A DNA stretch of 64,000 nt from Nonomuraea guangzhouensis (GTDB taxonomy: Bacteria > Actinomycetota > Actinomycetes > Streptosporangiales > Streptosporangiaceae). The stretch covers positions 1-64,000 of the forward strand of contig NZ_JAHKRM010000029.1 of NCBI RefSeq assembly GCF_019396345.1, in the 5' to 3' direction. The position numbers were made by a program, and so were the translations under genes. Below the pieces are notes generated by a model that was given only the letters and a program-made list of their open reading frames with translations, did not search any database and was not told the origin of the DNA. Below, piece by piece: positions 15,476 through 24,290 of the stretch; positions within the stretch are counted from its first letter, which is position 1, and every line of letters begins with the position of its first letter.

Positions 15476-16791
15476 CGTGGTTCCGCCCCTTGCGTCTCGG
15501 CTCGGTGAGCGACCTCGAGGTGACCGTCGTCGCCGTGCATCAGCCGGTCCCACTGCCGCCAGAACTCGCGGGCGGGAAGCTCGTCGGTCGTCTCCGGGAC
15601 CTTCTTGTTCATACCGCGTGACAGATCCGAGTAGCGGACCGTGCGGTTGAGATAACCCCGCTGGCACGACTCGACGATCTCGATGTCGTCGGGAGTGGCG
15701 AAGCCGGCGGGGCCGAGGAACGTCAGGTAGTGACTCTTGCGGAGTTCGCGGATGTCCGGATCCTCGTCCTTGGGGGCCAGGGCGACCGAGGTGATGGCCA
15801 TCTGGCCGGCGCCGATCGGGTCGATCTTGCGGATCGTGATCGCGATCGCGTCGATGATCATCAAGTTGGGGAAGATCAGTACCGCACGATTGGTGCCGGT
15901 GATCCGTTGGGCGCGTTCGGCGCCGAACCGGTCGACGAACCGTGCGGCCGTCGCCTCGATCCGCGGCCGGACCTCGTCGCCGAACATCGGCGTCCAGTAG
16001 GCGAGCGGGCGGGCTGCCGCCGGTGGCAGCTCGTTGGCGCCATGCCCCAGCCCGAGGGCGCAGCCGAAGCCGCCTCGTCGTCGTGGTGGCACCGACCCCA
16101 GCGATTCCATGTAGCCGACATAACGCTTGTGCAGGGCCCGGAAGTGGTAGATGTCGACGCTGTTCTCCATCATGAGCTTCCAGTTGGCCCGAGCCCCGTG
16201 GAGCTGCGCGCCTTGGATCACCTCCATCCCGACCTCGGACTGGTCGTCGATCAGATCGAGGTAGTCCGTCGCACCCGCCAGGTACTCGGTCAAGGTGCGC
16301 GGCTGCTCCGGATCGAAGGTGACGAACACGAAACCGCGGTAACTGTCACTACGGTGCCGCGCCAGGCCGAAGTCCGCCTTCCTGAAGCCTGGTCCGTACC
16401 CGTCCGGGATCGGGACCCCGACCAGGTCGCCCTGGTTGGAGAACGTCCAGTCGTGATACGGGCACCGGAACGACCTGGCCTGCCCGGCCGGCTGCGAGCA
16501 GATCAGCGCCCCGCGGTGAGTGCAGCTGTTCGCGAACACCCGGATCATCCCGTCGGACCCACGCGCCATGACCACTGGGCGCCCGCCGACGTCGCGTGCC
16601 ACGTAGGAGCCCGGCCCGGGCACCTCCGATTCGTGCCCGACGTACAACCAGCAGCGATCGAAGATCCTGGTCATCTCCTGTGCGGCCAGGTCGTCGTCGG
16701 TGTAGGCGCGGCGATCCACCCGGAACGAGAGTCGCTCAAGATCATCGACCACGATCGGGTCGTCCACCGCCCGCTGCAGCTCGATCGTCAC
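15472..16791 (-). CDS. Rieske [2Fe-2S] ring-hydroxylating oxygenase, alpha subunit
   Basis: A 439-aa catalytic subunit. The Rieske cluster ligands are visible as CTHRG and CPYHDW with 16 residues between them. The mononuclear iron site appears as DIYHFRALHKRY, the His-x4-His arrangement after the conserved Asp region. Such enzymes add O2 to aromatic rings or hydroxylate side chains, using electrons from a reductase and ferredoxin that are not encoded here; the flavin reductase at 12106 could contribute but is unproven. GTG 16791 is preceded by GGGGGAG and overlaps the glycosyltransferase stop (GTGA). The substrate is unknown. Confidence 0.92.
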   Translation of the reverse strand: MTIELQRAVDDPIVVDDLERLSFRVDRRAYTDDDLAAQEMTRIFDRCWLYVGHESEVPGPGSYVARDVGGRPVVMARGSDGMIRVFANSCTHRGALICSQPAGQARSFRCPYHDWTFSNQGDLVGVPIPDGYGPGFRKADFGLARHRSDSYRGFVFVTFDPEQPRTLTEYLAGATDYLDLIDDQSEVGMEVIQGAQLHGARANWKLMMENSVDIYHFRALHKRYVGYMESLGSVPPRRRGGFGCALGLGHGANELPPAAARPLAYWTPMFGDEVRPRIEATAARFVDRFGAERAQRITGTNRAVLIFPNLMIIDAIAITIRKIDPIGAGQMAITSVALAPKDEDPDIRELRKSHYLTFLGPAGFATPDDIEIVESCQRGYLNRTVRYSDLSRGMNKKVPETTDELPAREFWRQWDRLMHGDDGHLEVAHRAETQGAEPR

Positions 16792-17960
16792 TGCTCCCCC
16801 TCGCGCTTTCGCTGTAGCGTCTCGACCGTGCTCATGACCAGCTCGGCCGTACGCACGGCGGAATCGCCGCACTCCGGCTGCGCGGCGCGCAGCCGGGCCC
16901 GGTAGTCCCGGGCGGGATCGAGCAGATCGGTGACGGCGTCAGCGACCGCCTGCTCGGTGACGCCGGCCGGCTCCAACGCCGTCCCGAAGCCCGCGCTATC
17001 CACGAAGTACGCCTGGACAGGCTGATCCACCGCCAGCGGGATCACCAGCATCGGTGTCGCCGCCCGGATCGACTCCGCCACGGAGTTGTAGCCGCCATGG
17101 GTGATGAACACGTCGGCGCGCTCGAGCACCTCACGTTGCGGCAGATACGGGGCGGTGAGCACTTCGTCGGGCAGCGCGAGCTCCTCGGCGAGATCTCCTA
17201 CCGCGGCGATCACCTGTGCACCGGTCACCGCCGCCCCGATGATCACCGTGCGCAGCAGGTCCGGCCGCCGGTAGAAGATCGTGCCGAAGGAGACGTACAC
17301 CACCGGGCGGCCCGGGTCGATCCGATCCAGCCCCGAGAAGGCGACCTCGTCGCCGCGGGTCCCCGCCGCACCCGGCAACCCGACCAGCTGCACACCGTCG
17401 TCAGTGACCGCGTCGTCCCCGACGAGAGCGGGAATCGTCGGCATCAAATTGAGAATCGGCGAACGCGCCGAGTGAGTCCGGGTCGACCACAACACCCCGT
17501 GCCTGGTCAGATAGTCGCCGACCTGCTCGTCGTACGGCCAGCGACCTCGTCGATGCTCGCTCGGGCATACTCCCCCCAGGTTGGCCCAGATCATCCCGTA
17601 CGGCACGCCGGACGCCTGTGCGCCGACCATGGCCGACGCCGTGACCGGCAGCGAATCGACGAGCACGAAGTCCGGCGCCGTCGCACGGAGCGCGTCAGCC
17701 GTCTGGTCCGCCACCGGCGACGACTGGAGCATCGGGCCGATCTTCGCCGGGTCGCCGCTCCACGGCGCCATCTCGACCTGCCCGATCGCGTGGACCTCCG
17801 CCTTGCCCAAGGCCTGGCGACGCTGCTCGTCGAGCACGCCACCGTCCGCGGACAACAGCAGCAGCGCAACCTCACTGCCGGCATTTTGGAGCGCATTGAC
17901 CACCGGAACATACGGGTTCAGGTGACCATGCTGAGTCGTGGTGAGGAGGGCGACGCGCAT
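16788..17960 (-). CDS. GT1-family (MGT/UGT-like) glycosyltransferase
   Basis: A 390-aa GT-B fold glycosyltransferase. The N-terminal acceptor domain starts with TTTQHGHLNPYVPVVNAL, containing the catalytic His of family GT1. The C-terminal donor domain has VYVSFGTIFYRRPD, PYLPQREVLERADVFITHGG and NSVAESIRAATPMLVIPLA, the sugar-nucleotide binding motif. It should transfer a sugar from an NDP-sugar to a small hydrophobic acceptor, in the manner of macrolide or aromatic glycosyltransferases. ATG 17960 has GGAG 5 nt upstream. It is the first gene of a six-gene operon, and its role probably links to the downstream oxygenase. Confidence 0.9.
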   Translation of the reverse strand: MRVALLTTTQHGHLNPYVPVVNALQNAGSEVALLLLSADGGVLDEQRRQALGKAEVHAIGQVEMAPWSGDPAKIGPMLQSSPVADQTADALRATAPDFVLVDSLPVTASAMVGAQASGVPYGMIWANLGGVCPSEHRRGRWPYDEQVGDYLTRHGVLWSTRTHSARSPILNLMPTIPALVGDDAVTDDGVQLVGLPGAAGTRGDEVAFSGLDRIDPGRPVVYVSFGTIFYRRPDLLRTVIIGAAVTGAQVIAAVGDLAEELALPDEVLTAPYLPQREVLERADVFITHGGYNSVAESIRAATPMLVIPLAVDQPVQAYFVDSAGFGTALEPAGVTEQAVADAVTDLLDPARDYRARLRAAQPECGDSAVRTAELVMSTVETLQRKREGEQ

Positions 17961-18505
17961 CAGATCTCCGATCCATCGAAAGAAGACGACCAGGCCGACT
18001 CAAGATCTGGCTCTGGACGGCGACGCGCGAATGGCAGAACTCCGCCCCCCGGACAGGCGAGAACGCCCGGCAGGCGAAAGGGACCGTCGACGTCCAGGTA
18101 CTGCTACGAGGCTCTACGCATTCCCAGCCATCGCTGAGGGGACACATCGATAGACGCTATTCGGAACAACCTCGAAACAACCGGGTTCACCACCTGCCCT
18201 GGGCAGTTACGCAAAGCCTGCCGGGATGTGCAATCGATGTCAACGCCTCGCAATTGTCAGCTACCACCACTCTGCTTGACGCGACTTCGTCAATGACGAC
18301 TGGGTCTTTAGCCGATCCTGCTCCACCCACATGCATAAAGACCAGGGAGCGAGATGTTACCCAGGGCTTTTATTCGCGGCCCCCTCTGGTTTTGCCGATA
18401 AGGCGAGCAATCGCGGGTCGGGCTTCGACCTTCGATTTCATAATGCCACTGACTGATCGCAGAAAGTGAAGAGTTGTGTGGCGGGTTACAGGTGCCGCGT
18501 GTCGG
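17961..18505. other. Promoter-containing gap upstream of the glycosyltransferase operon
   Basis: About 545 bases with lower GC and no supported gene. It must hold the promoter of the minus-strand operon. The only clear structural element is the inverted repeat TTGACG-N6-CGTCAA at 18276-18293. No regulator gene is nearby. Confidence 0.5.
18276..18293. promoter_or_regulatory. Inverted repeat TTGACG-N6-CGTCAA
   Basis: A perfect six-base inverted repeat with a six-base spacer lies 316 bases upstream of the glycosyltransferase start. It could be an operator of a dimeric repressor, or coincidental overlap of -35-like TTGAC(G) elements on both strands. Confidence 0.35.
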
Positions 18506-19064
18506 TTACCTCGCCTCGCCGCCCAAGAAGGAAGGAACCGCCTGGGGCCTTGAGCATCCTGGGTAACGGCCGTCACCGGTCAACGTCCACAACCCGCCAC
18601 GCCCATCGTGCACGGCATCGGTGAAACGAGCGTTCCCTTCCTCATCGGTGGGCCCGAAGAAGCAGTTCGACCTCCCGGCTTTCCATCGCAACGCGAGCGG
18701 CCTGGTGCGTGTCAGAGGCTTGAGTGACGGATCTTCTTCGTCCCACGCGACCATGCCAAGCGCCCAGAACTCGCCCGGCCGCGTGGGCACCACAGCGCTC
18801 ACGCAAACCCCACTTTCCCTTGACACCGGGCACCTGGACGAGCTGCCAGGCGCGGCCGTTCCAGCGCATCGTCCGGTCGCCCGCTGTCACCCACGGACCG
18901 CGGCCGTCCACCTCCCCGTTGGCCGATGTCAGCTTCAGCGGCCCGCCGTTCCACGTGCCAGCCTCTCGCGAGCCGATGCCGAACATGCCCTGTCCGGCCC
19001 CGGTCAGCACGCGGAGGCGCTCGCCGCTCGTCGCCAGCCCCAGGGCGTGGGGACGTGCTCCAGA
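18506..19064 (-). pseudogene. Frameshifted, N-truncated beta-propeller-like protein remnant
   Basis: Two overlapping minus-strand frames make one protein. The first (19064 down to about 18815) gives MFGIGSREAGTWNGGPLKLT, TMRWNGRAWQLVQVPGVKGK and so on. The second continues with CVSAVVPTRPGEFWALGMVAW and HDGRGGLWTLTGDGRYPG. The switch is in the TGGGGTTT run near 18812, where one base restores continuity. Repeated W-x-G and G-x-W blocks resemble secreted propeller proteins of actinomycetes. No start is possible, because an in-frame TGA lies immediately upstream, next to the stop of the HEAT gene. Confidence 0.6.
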
Positions 19065-19067
19065 TCA

Positions 19068-21095
19068 CTATGAAAGGGCCTTGTTGATGGAGGTCAGCGC
19101 GCGCTGGGCGGCGTGCTGGTAGTGCTCGTCGGCCCAGACATCGCGGTCTGTCACGCGGGCCTTGCCGTATGCGATGGTTTCCAGCGCTGGTACGGCCCCG
19201 ACTGCCGCCCGGCCCATCATGCCCAGAGCCTCCACCGCGAGCAGTTCGGAGGCGGGCCGGCGAAGTCCCCAAGCGGGCAGCGGCCTGGCTGTGATGGCCT
19301 CCAGCAACGGCGCGACGAGTCCTTCGCTGTCGCCGGTGATCGCCCACAGCGCACGGGCGATGGCCACCCGGTCGTACAGGTGGCCATGCTCAGCATCGTG
19401 GAATTGCTCGCGTAGCACCGGGACGGCGATCTCAGCGGCGGGACCGAGCTGTTCGAGCATCGGGGCGGTGTCGCCTGCATTATGGCCGCCGTAGCGTGCG
19501 AGGTGCTCGGCAAGCAGCGCCGGGGCCTGCCCCGGCTCGCCGGTGATCCGCCACAGCGCCCAGGCCGCCTCGTGCCCGGCATGATCATCGTCGAGCATGG
19601 CACGCACCTGCGGCTCGACGTCGGCGGCGGCCGGACCGATCGCCCCGAACAGCGGCAGCGCGACAGAAAGGTACATCGGGGACACGCGGGCGGTGATCGC
19701 CGGCACCAAGGGCGCCGCCGCCGCTCCCCATGAGATCAGCGCGTCCAGGCAGTCGACGAACTCCATGCCGCCGTGTCGCTGCGAGGGGCTGAGAAAGGTC
19801 CGCAGGGCGGGGATCAGCGCGTCTGTGTGCGACGCCATGGCCGGAATCATTTCTCGGATATTGAGCTGCCTGACGTTGCCGTACTCCTTGAGAAGGGCGG
19901 CCGCAAGCCAGGGGACGCAGCGGCCGTCACCGAGCCGGGCCAGCCCTTCCACTGCGGGTGCGGCCACGTCCGGCCACGGCTCGGCGGGGTCTCCGGTCAG
20001 CATCGCGGCCAGCAGGTCGGCATAAGCCGCAGCGGCCTGCCCCGACTCGGCGATCAGCCTGACCGCGCTCACCAGCGGGTCCTCCTGCCCGAGCCTGCGC
20101 CTGCGCCGTGATGACGGCGCAGCGGACGCCAGGTCCCCCGCCCGGGCGGCGACGATCGGCAGCAGCTCGGCCGGCGCGGTCCGCCAGTAGCAGATCGCCT
20201 CCAGTGCACTGTGGAGGGCTTGGTCGATCTCTTGCTGGCCGGGATGGCCCAGCAGCTTCCGCGCCACCGCCTGCTGCCAGTGCTCAGCACGCAGCAGAGC
20301 CGAACTGATGGGTGTGATGCCGTCGCCGTGCCACCGCATGCGCTGAAGCGCCGAACCGGGGTCAGCCTGTACGTCGGCCAGCATGATGACCGCGTTGTTG
20401 TCCGGCTTCGCTGTGGGGTCGGCCAGCACGAGCCCCGCTGCGGCGGTGGCGCGCAGGTCGCGGTGCGCGGCAGTGGTATCTAGCAGGGCTGCGAACCACG
20501 ATGCATGATCGACCGCCGCCAACCACGCCACGGCCAGCACGCAGGCCACCGCTCCGGCATCGCCAGCCGGCCTCACCCCCTTCTCAGCACGCGCGCGCAA
20601 CGGAGGGAGACTCCTCGGCGCGGCCTCGGGCAGGCAGGCCAGCAGGCGTGCCGCCTCCACCACTACCTTCGGGGAGACATCGTCCAGCAACCGGACAATC
20701 GCCTCGACACGGTCGACCATGGCCGCCCGCGCCAGCGCCGCGTGATCAGGCTCAGGCCCGGCCGCGGGATCCCGGAACACATCACGGTGCGACTGAGCCT
20801 CCGCGATGTCGACCATCAGATCCACGACCAGACCCCTGTGAGGCTGGCGTGCGATCCCCGTCACCTCCACCAGATACGGCACCAGGTACGGGGCCGCGTC
20901 GAGCACCTCGCGGGAGGCTATGCCGTTGAACAGCCCATCCCGGAGCCGCCACACCGGCGACTCCACCCGCGTGCCCGACGGCGCCGCCGCGACCTCCCGC
21001 AGCAAGCCGGGCACCGCATCCGGCCCGCCGGACCAGTACCCGAGCCGCCCCCACGGCACCTCGTCCACACCCTCTAACACCGCACCGCCTCTCAA
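19068..21095 (-). CDS. HEAT-repeat protein (675 aa)
   Basis: A large helical-repeat protein. Many blocks of the type LxxLxxALxDxxxxVRxxAA can be read, for example PALETIAYGKARV near the C-terminus, DDDHAGHEAAWALWRITGE, and DRVAIARALWAITGD; repeated WALWRITG/ALWAITGD pairs show the period. Such HEAT proteins act as protein-binding scaffolds and are common, poorly characterised actinobacterial accessory genes. No membrane segment or signal peptide is visible. It is probably monocistronic. The truncated propeller pseudogene follows directly downstream on the same strand. Confidence 0.8.
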   Translation of the reverse strand: MRGGAVLEGVDEVPWGRLGYWSGGPDAVPGLLREVAAAPSGTRVESPVWRLRDGLFNGIASREVLDAAPYLVPYLVEVTGIARQPHRGLVVDLMVDIAEAQSHRDVFRDPAAGPEPDHAALARAAMVDRVEAIVRLLDDVSPKVVVEAARLLACLPEAAPRSLPPLRARAEKGVRPAGDAGAVACVLAVAWLAAVDHASWFAALLDTTAAHRDLRATAAAGLVLADPTAKPDNNAVIMLADVQADPGSALQRMRWHGDGITPISSALLRAEHWQQAVARKLLGHPGQQEIDQALHSALEAICYWRTAPAELLPIVAARAGDLASAAPSSRRRRRLGQEDPLVSAVRLIAESGQAAAAYADLLAAMLTGDPAEPWPDVAAPAVEGLARLGDGRCVPWLAAALLKEYGNVRQLNIREMIPAMASHTDALIPALRTFLSPSQRHGGMEFVDCLDALISWGAAAAPLVPAITARVSPMYLSVALPLFGAIGPAAADVEPQVRAMLDDDHAGHEAAWALWRITGEPGQAPALLAEHLARYGGHNAGDTAPMLEQLGPAAEIAVPVLREQFHDAEHGHLYDRVAIARALWAITGDSEGLVAPLLEAITARPLPAWGLRRPASELLAVEALGMMGRAAVGAVPALETIAYGKARVTDRDVWADEHYQHAAQRALTSINKALS

Positions 21096-21189
21096 ACCAA
21101 AGAACTACAACGACCACCCACGACAACCAGCAACGATGCCGTATAGCTGGGCCCGGTGGTGCTCTGCTCTACTCCGCACGTACGGTCAC

Positions 21190-21425
21190 CTCTGCTCGCG
21201 GCGCGTGGAAGGCTAGGTACAGCGTGAAGGCGTGCAGGGCGAACAGGTCGGCGCCGTCCCAGTCAAAGAGTTAGTCGGACATCCTCGAAGCGGAAGATCA
21301 CAACGGGCGCCTTCGACAGCTCGGGTGGAGTCGACCGCGGATCGTCGACAAACTCCAGTTCCAGTGCCGGTGTCGTGCAGGTAGACGTGAGTGGCGTCCT
21401 AGGTCCAGAACTCCTACAGCCCTCC
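21190..21425 (-). pseudogene. Decayed gene of unknown function
   Basis: Three successive minus-strand frames give coherent protein-like text: EFWT, then a TAG stop, then DATHVYLHDTGTGT; LELEFVDDPRSTPPELSKAP and VVIFRFEDVRLTL; and finally LFDWDGADLFALHAFTLYLA. One in-frame stop and at least two frameshifts have accumulated, so the gene is dead. I do not recognise the family. The acidic, aromatic-rich ending looks like a small cytoplasmic protein. Confidence 0.55.
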
Positions 21426-21579
21426 CTCGGGGGTGACGCCACGATCCTTGTCCGCGGTCACACCGGCGAACTCAGTCACTGACACAGGGACATGATCCCG
21501 CACAGTTGAACGAGCTTGGGTGCCCCGATTGACTGGTGACAGCGGAGATCTCGTGCCGCGCGGCTTGCCGCCGCTGGGG

Positions 21580-21611
21580 CTAACCGTTAGATATAGTGAG
21601 ATAGCGGTTAG
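21580..21611 (+). promoter_or_regulatory. PadR promoter/operator palindrome
   Basis: CTAACCG (21580-21586) and CGGTTAG (21605-21611) form a perfect seven-base inverted repeat separated by 18 AT-rich bases containing GATATAGTGAGATAG. It sits directly before the GAGGAGGG ribosome site of the PadR gene. Position and symmetry suggest autoregulation by the PadR protein. Confidence 0.6.
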
Positions 21612-21622
21612 AGGAGGGCCCA

Positions 21623-22150
21623 ATGCAGCAAGAAGTGGTGCTGGCGATGCTGGCCAAGGAGCCCTCGCACGGCTACCAGCTGCGCGCGCGGCTGCGCGCC
21701 GCGCTAGGCCCTCTCGGTGACGCGATGAACGCCGGGCACGTCTACGTCACGCTGACCCGGCTGGAAAAGGCCGGCCTGCTGGAGGTCGAGAGGACTGCCG
21801 AGGGCGCCGACCGGTCGGATCGCAAGGTGTACGCGCTCACCCCCAGCGGCCAGCAGCGAGTCGCCGAGTGGATCGCCGAGGTGGACTGGCCAAGAGGTGA
21901 CCTCGCGGAGTTCCATCTCAAGCTGATCGCGGCGGCGTCGTCCGGGCTGGCCGACCCGATCACCATCGTCGACACCCAGCGCCGCGAACTGCTGCGCCGG
22001 CTGCGTGACGCCCAGCGTGCCGCCATGGCCGAGCCGGACCGCTCGGACGCGGCGCTGTTGCTGGAGGGCATCGTGCTCCGGCTTCAGGCGGACCTGCGCT
22101 GGCTCGAGGCATGTGAGAGGAATTGGACTCACCGAAGGAGTGGGTCGTGA
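21623..22150 (+). CDS. PadR-family transcriptional regulator
   Basis: A 175-aa repressor with the PadR winged helix at the N-terminus (MLAKEPSHGYQLRARLRAAL, then GHVYVTLTRLEKAGLLE and the wing KVYALTPSGQQRVAEWI) and a C-terminal helical dimerisation domain (VIR type). ATG 21623 follows GAGGAGGG. PadR proteins usually repress a transporter or phenolic-acid gene; here the next cistron is only 15 codons long, overlapping by GTGA, so the regulated partner appears lost. A palindrome directly upstream suggests autoregulation. Confidence 0.9.
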   Translation: MQQEVVLAMLAKEPSHGYQLRARLRAALGPLGDAMNAGHVYVTLTRLEKAGLLEVERTAEGADRSDRKVYALTPSGQQRVAEWIAEVDWPRGDLAEFHLKLIAAASSGLADPITIVDTQRRELLRRLRDAQRAAMAEPDRSDAALLLEGIVLRLQADLRWLEACERNWTHRRSGS

Positions 22151-22194
22151 GCGGAGACCTGGTGGCCCTCAGGCCAACAGGCATGGCGCGCTAG
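22147..22194 (+). pseudogene. Vestigial 15-codon cistron after padR
   Basis: GTG 22147 overlaps the PadR stop (GTGA), has AAGGAG upstream, and encodes MSGDLVALRPTGMAR before a TAG. A start region this well formed but with immediate termination looks like the 5' stub of a deleted partner gene; PadR regulators are often coupled to an ABC-transporter ATPase. The identity of the lost gene is inference. Confidence 0.4.
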
Positions 22195-23111
22195 AACCCC
22201 AAGCCGAGGAGCACCGTGTGGGCGTTCTCCAGGCTGCGGACATGCTTTCCCAGCTTCGCCAGGGAGGACACTTTCTCCGTCCTGAGAATCTCGACGAGGT
22301 GCCGGGCCAGCCAGTCGCCATCCACTTCGCCAGGACCGCCCGCGTCGAGCGTCCACGATCGCACGGTCCGTTCGACCCGCTGCGACCAGCCCGATCCCTC
22401 GCCCGGCACGAAGTACTTGAACCAGCCCACGACGGTCAGTCGTTCGGCGGAATGGATGGCGAGAACCTGGCGATTTCCCCCGAACACGGTGACGCTCACG
22501 TTCCTGCCGATCGCGCACGTCTCGGCGGGCAGCGTGCGGATGAACGCCGACAGCAAAGGTGGCACTGCTGCCCACCGAGGCACCCGCCACCCGCCCGGCG
22601 TGCTGAGCCCCTCGTTGGCGGCATCTAGATACTCGATGACGAAACCGCCCGGCAACTGCGACGGCTCTCCCCACTCGAACGCGGCCTGCCGCCATTCCTC
22701 ATACGGCTCCGTCGGCTGCAGGGAAAGCTCCGCGCCGGTTTCGGTGGCGCGTAATTCAAGCGATTCGGTGCCTGGCCGCCGCCAGCGCAGGAAAGGGGCT
22801 CCCCAATCCGGCGACCGCTCGTACCAGGGGCCTGTCGGGCCATGGCTGCCAACGCTGTTGGCGGCGCCGATCGCGTTCTCCACTGCCTCGGCGTGCTGCC
22901 GGAACGCGGTGGACGGTTCTCCCGCCAAGGAAAGGGGGACGACGAGACCGCGGAACTCGCGGGCGCCGGCGTACTGCCGCTCATGCTCCTGTACCGGCAC
23001 CAACCGGCTACGCCCCTCGCTCAGCGGCCGCAGCGCCTCGCCGGACCAGTCGCCGGGGTCCACCTCGTGCCACAGCCATCTGGCGATGTCGGCGGTGTCG
23101 TCCTTCCTCAT
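22191..23111 (-). CDS. Hypothetical protein (306 aa)
   Basis: A soluble 306-aa protein, Trp-rich, with no recognisable family. It begins MRKDDTADIARWLWHEVDPG and ends in a Leu-rich helix (SLENAHTVLLGLGF). The central part has beta-type pattern (AELSLQPTEPYEEWRQAAF, SVTVFGGNRQVLAIHSAERL). Composition and length support a real gene. The 3' end meets the PadR stub on the opposite strand. Confidence 0.7.
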   Translation of the reverse strand: MRKDDTADIARWLWHEVDPGDWSGEALRPLSEGRSRLVPVQEHERQYAGAREFRGLVVPLSLAGEPSTAFRQHAEAVENAIGAANSVGSHGPTGPWYERSPDWGAPFLRWRRPGTESLELRATETGAELSLQPTEPYEEWRQAAFEWGEPSQLPGGFVIEYLDAANEGLSTPGGWRVPRWAAVPPLLSAFIRTLPAETCAIGRNVSVTVFGGNRQVLAIHSAERLTVVGWFKYFVPGEGSGWSQRVERTVRSWTLDAGGPGEVDGDWLARHLVEILRTEKVSSLAKLGKHVRSLENAHTVLLGLGF

Positions 23112-23428
23112 GGGCGTGATCTTAGGAGGAGCCTGTCAGCCATGTCCGTGTCTATCCAGATTTAGCCGTCGTTGGCGCTGGGCCTCGACCAGCCACGCTC
23201 TGTCTCCTCACGGCACTTCGGAGCCCTTGCTCAGTTCGGGCCGGTCGGTTAACGTTCTTGGTGAAGCGATCCAGAATGGCAAGCCACGGGGAATGCCGGT
23301 GCCATTCAGGGCTGACGAAGCAGCTGGATCATTCGCGATGCCCGTGCTTTCGGACTCGCGGTACCGGGGGGAAAAGACGCGCAAGCGTCTGGGAACTGAC
23401 CCAACGGACCGTAGGACCGGGATCGCAG
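23112..23428. other. Intergenic region
   Basis: About 317 bases between the divergent gene at 22191-23111 and the small membrane protein. An upstream extension of the downstream frame exists, but its sequence is Cys/Arg-rich and not protein-like. No regulatory structure stands out. Confidence 0.4.
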
Positions 23429-23629
23429 ATGATCGTCATAAACGCAACCTGGCAGCGCGTCGCACTCTGCGGCCTTTTGGCCGTGCCCTTGGCGCTGGTC
23501 ATCGTTTGCATGGTCCCTGCCTTGCTCGTCCTACCGTTCTTCGCTTCCGGCCGTGAGTTCATCCTCAAGCTGATAGACAAGATCACTGCTTGGGCGCGCG
23601 CAATCGTGCCCAGGGTCGATGCCAAGTGA
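23429..23629 (+). CDS. Small membrane protein (66 aa)
   Basis: A 66-aa protein with one or two hydrophobic segments (VALCGLLAVPLALVIVCMVP and LLVLPFFASG) followed by a short amphipathic basic tail (KLIDKITAWARAIV). ATG 23429 is chosen because the hydrophobic domain starts right after it; a start at 23258 would add an unlikely Cys/Arg-rich leader. No ribosome site is strong. Function unknown. Confidence 0.45.
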   Translation: MIVINATWQRVALCGLLAVPLALVIVCMVPALLVLPFFASGREFILKLIDKITAWARAIVPRVDAK

Positions 23630-23687
23630 CCGCCGTTCCCGAATAATTGCGTAGGTCGTTCTGTCCCCACGCTGGCACAATTGCCCG

Positions 23688-24203
23688 ATGCGTTTGTGGA
23701 CGGTCCAGCATCGGGGGATTCTCAAGTCGCTGGAGGATGCCGGCGAGCTGGTCGGGGACTGGGACCGGATCATGGTCCGGAACTACCGGGCCTGCTACGA
23801 GGAGATGGTGGCGGAGATGGCACGGCGTGGCCTCGACGGTGGAGGCCGGCCGCCGGTGTGGGCGTGGGCCGGGCCGGACACCCGCGACAACAGCGTGGCG
23901 CTGGCGGCGGAGATGCTCCTCTGCCCGCAATCCCCGGAGGAGTACGCCCGCTATGTGGTGCTCGACCTGGACGTGCCGGACGAGGTCGTCCTGCTCAGCT
24001 CGTACGGGCGCTGGAACGACTTCATGTACGCGATCATGACGGGCGAGGGATCGCCGGACATGGATTGGGCGATCGGCCAAGAGGAGCCCAACGGGGTGCA
24101 GGCGTGCCTTGCGCGTGTCGCAGCCGCCTGGGTTCTCGGCGTCCGTCCGTTGGAGCCGTTCAGGCCGGAAGAGGAGGACGAGGAAGGCGGAATCAGCTCC
24201 TGA
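23688..24203 (+). CDS. DUF3841-type protein
   Basis: A 171-aa protein matching the DUF3841 layout: MRLWTVQHRGILKSLEDAGE at the N-terminus, VWAWAGPDTRDNSVALAAEM in the middle, then YVVLDLDVPDEVVLLSSYGRW. These proteins are cytoplasmic with no known activity; the family is widespread in bacteria and sometimes linked to mobile DNA. The acidic tail (PEEEDEEGG) is unusual. ATG 23688 has no clear ribosome site. Confidence 0.75.
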   Translation: MRLWTVQHRGILKSLEDAGELVGDWDRIMVRNYRACYEEMVAEMARRGLDGGGRPPVWAWAGPDTRDNSVALAAEMLLCPQSPEEYARYVVLDLDVPDEVVLLSSYGRWNDFMYAIMTGEGSPDMDWAIGQEEPNGVQACLARVAAAWVLGVRPLEPFRPEEEDEEGGISS

Positions 24204-24290
24204 CCGGGCGCCGGTCGCGGACCAACATCACGCATCACGCCGATGAAGATCGTCGCTGGCCGCCGGGCGGCCGGCGACGCCTCCCCGCAG

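Noticed and set aside
15730..16905. Plus-strand frame of 391 codons over the Rieske alpha subunit
   Set aside because: Shadow of a gene whose cluster ligands and iron site are clearly read on the minus strand.
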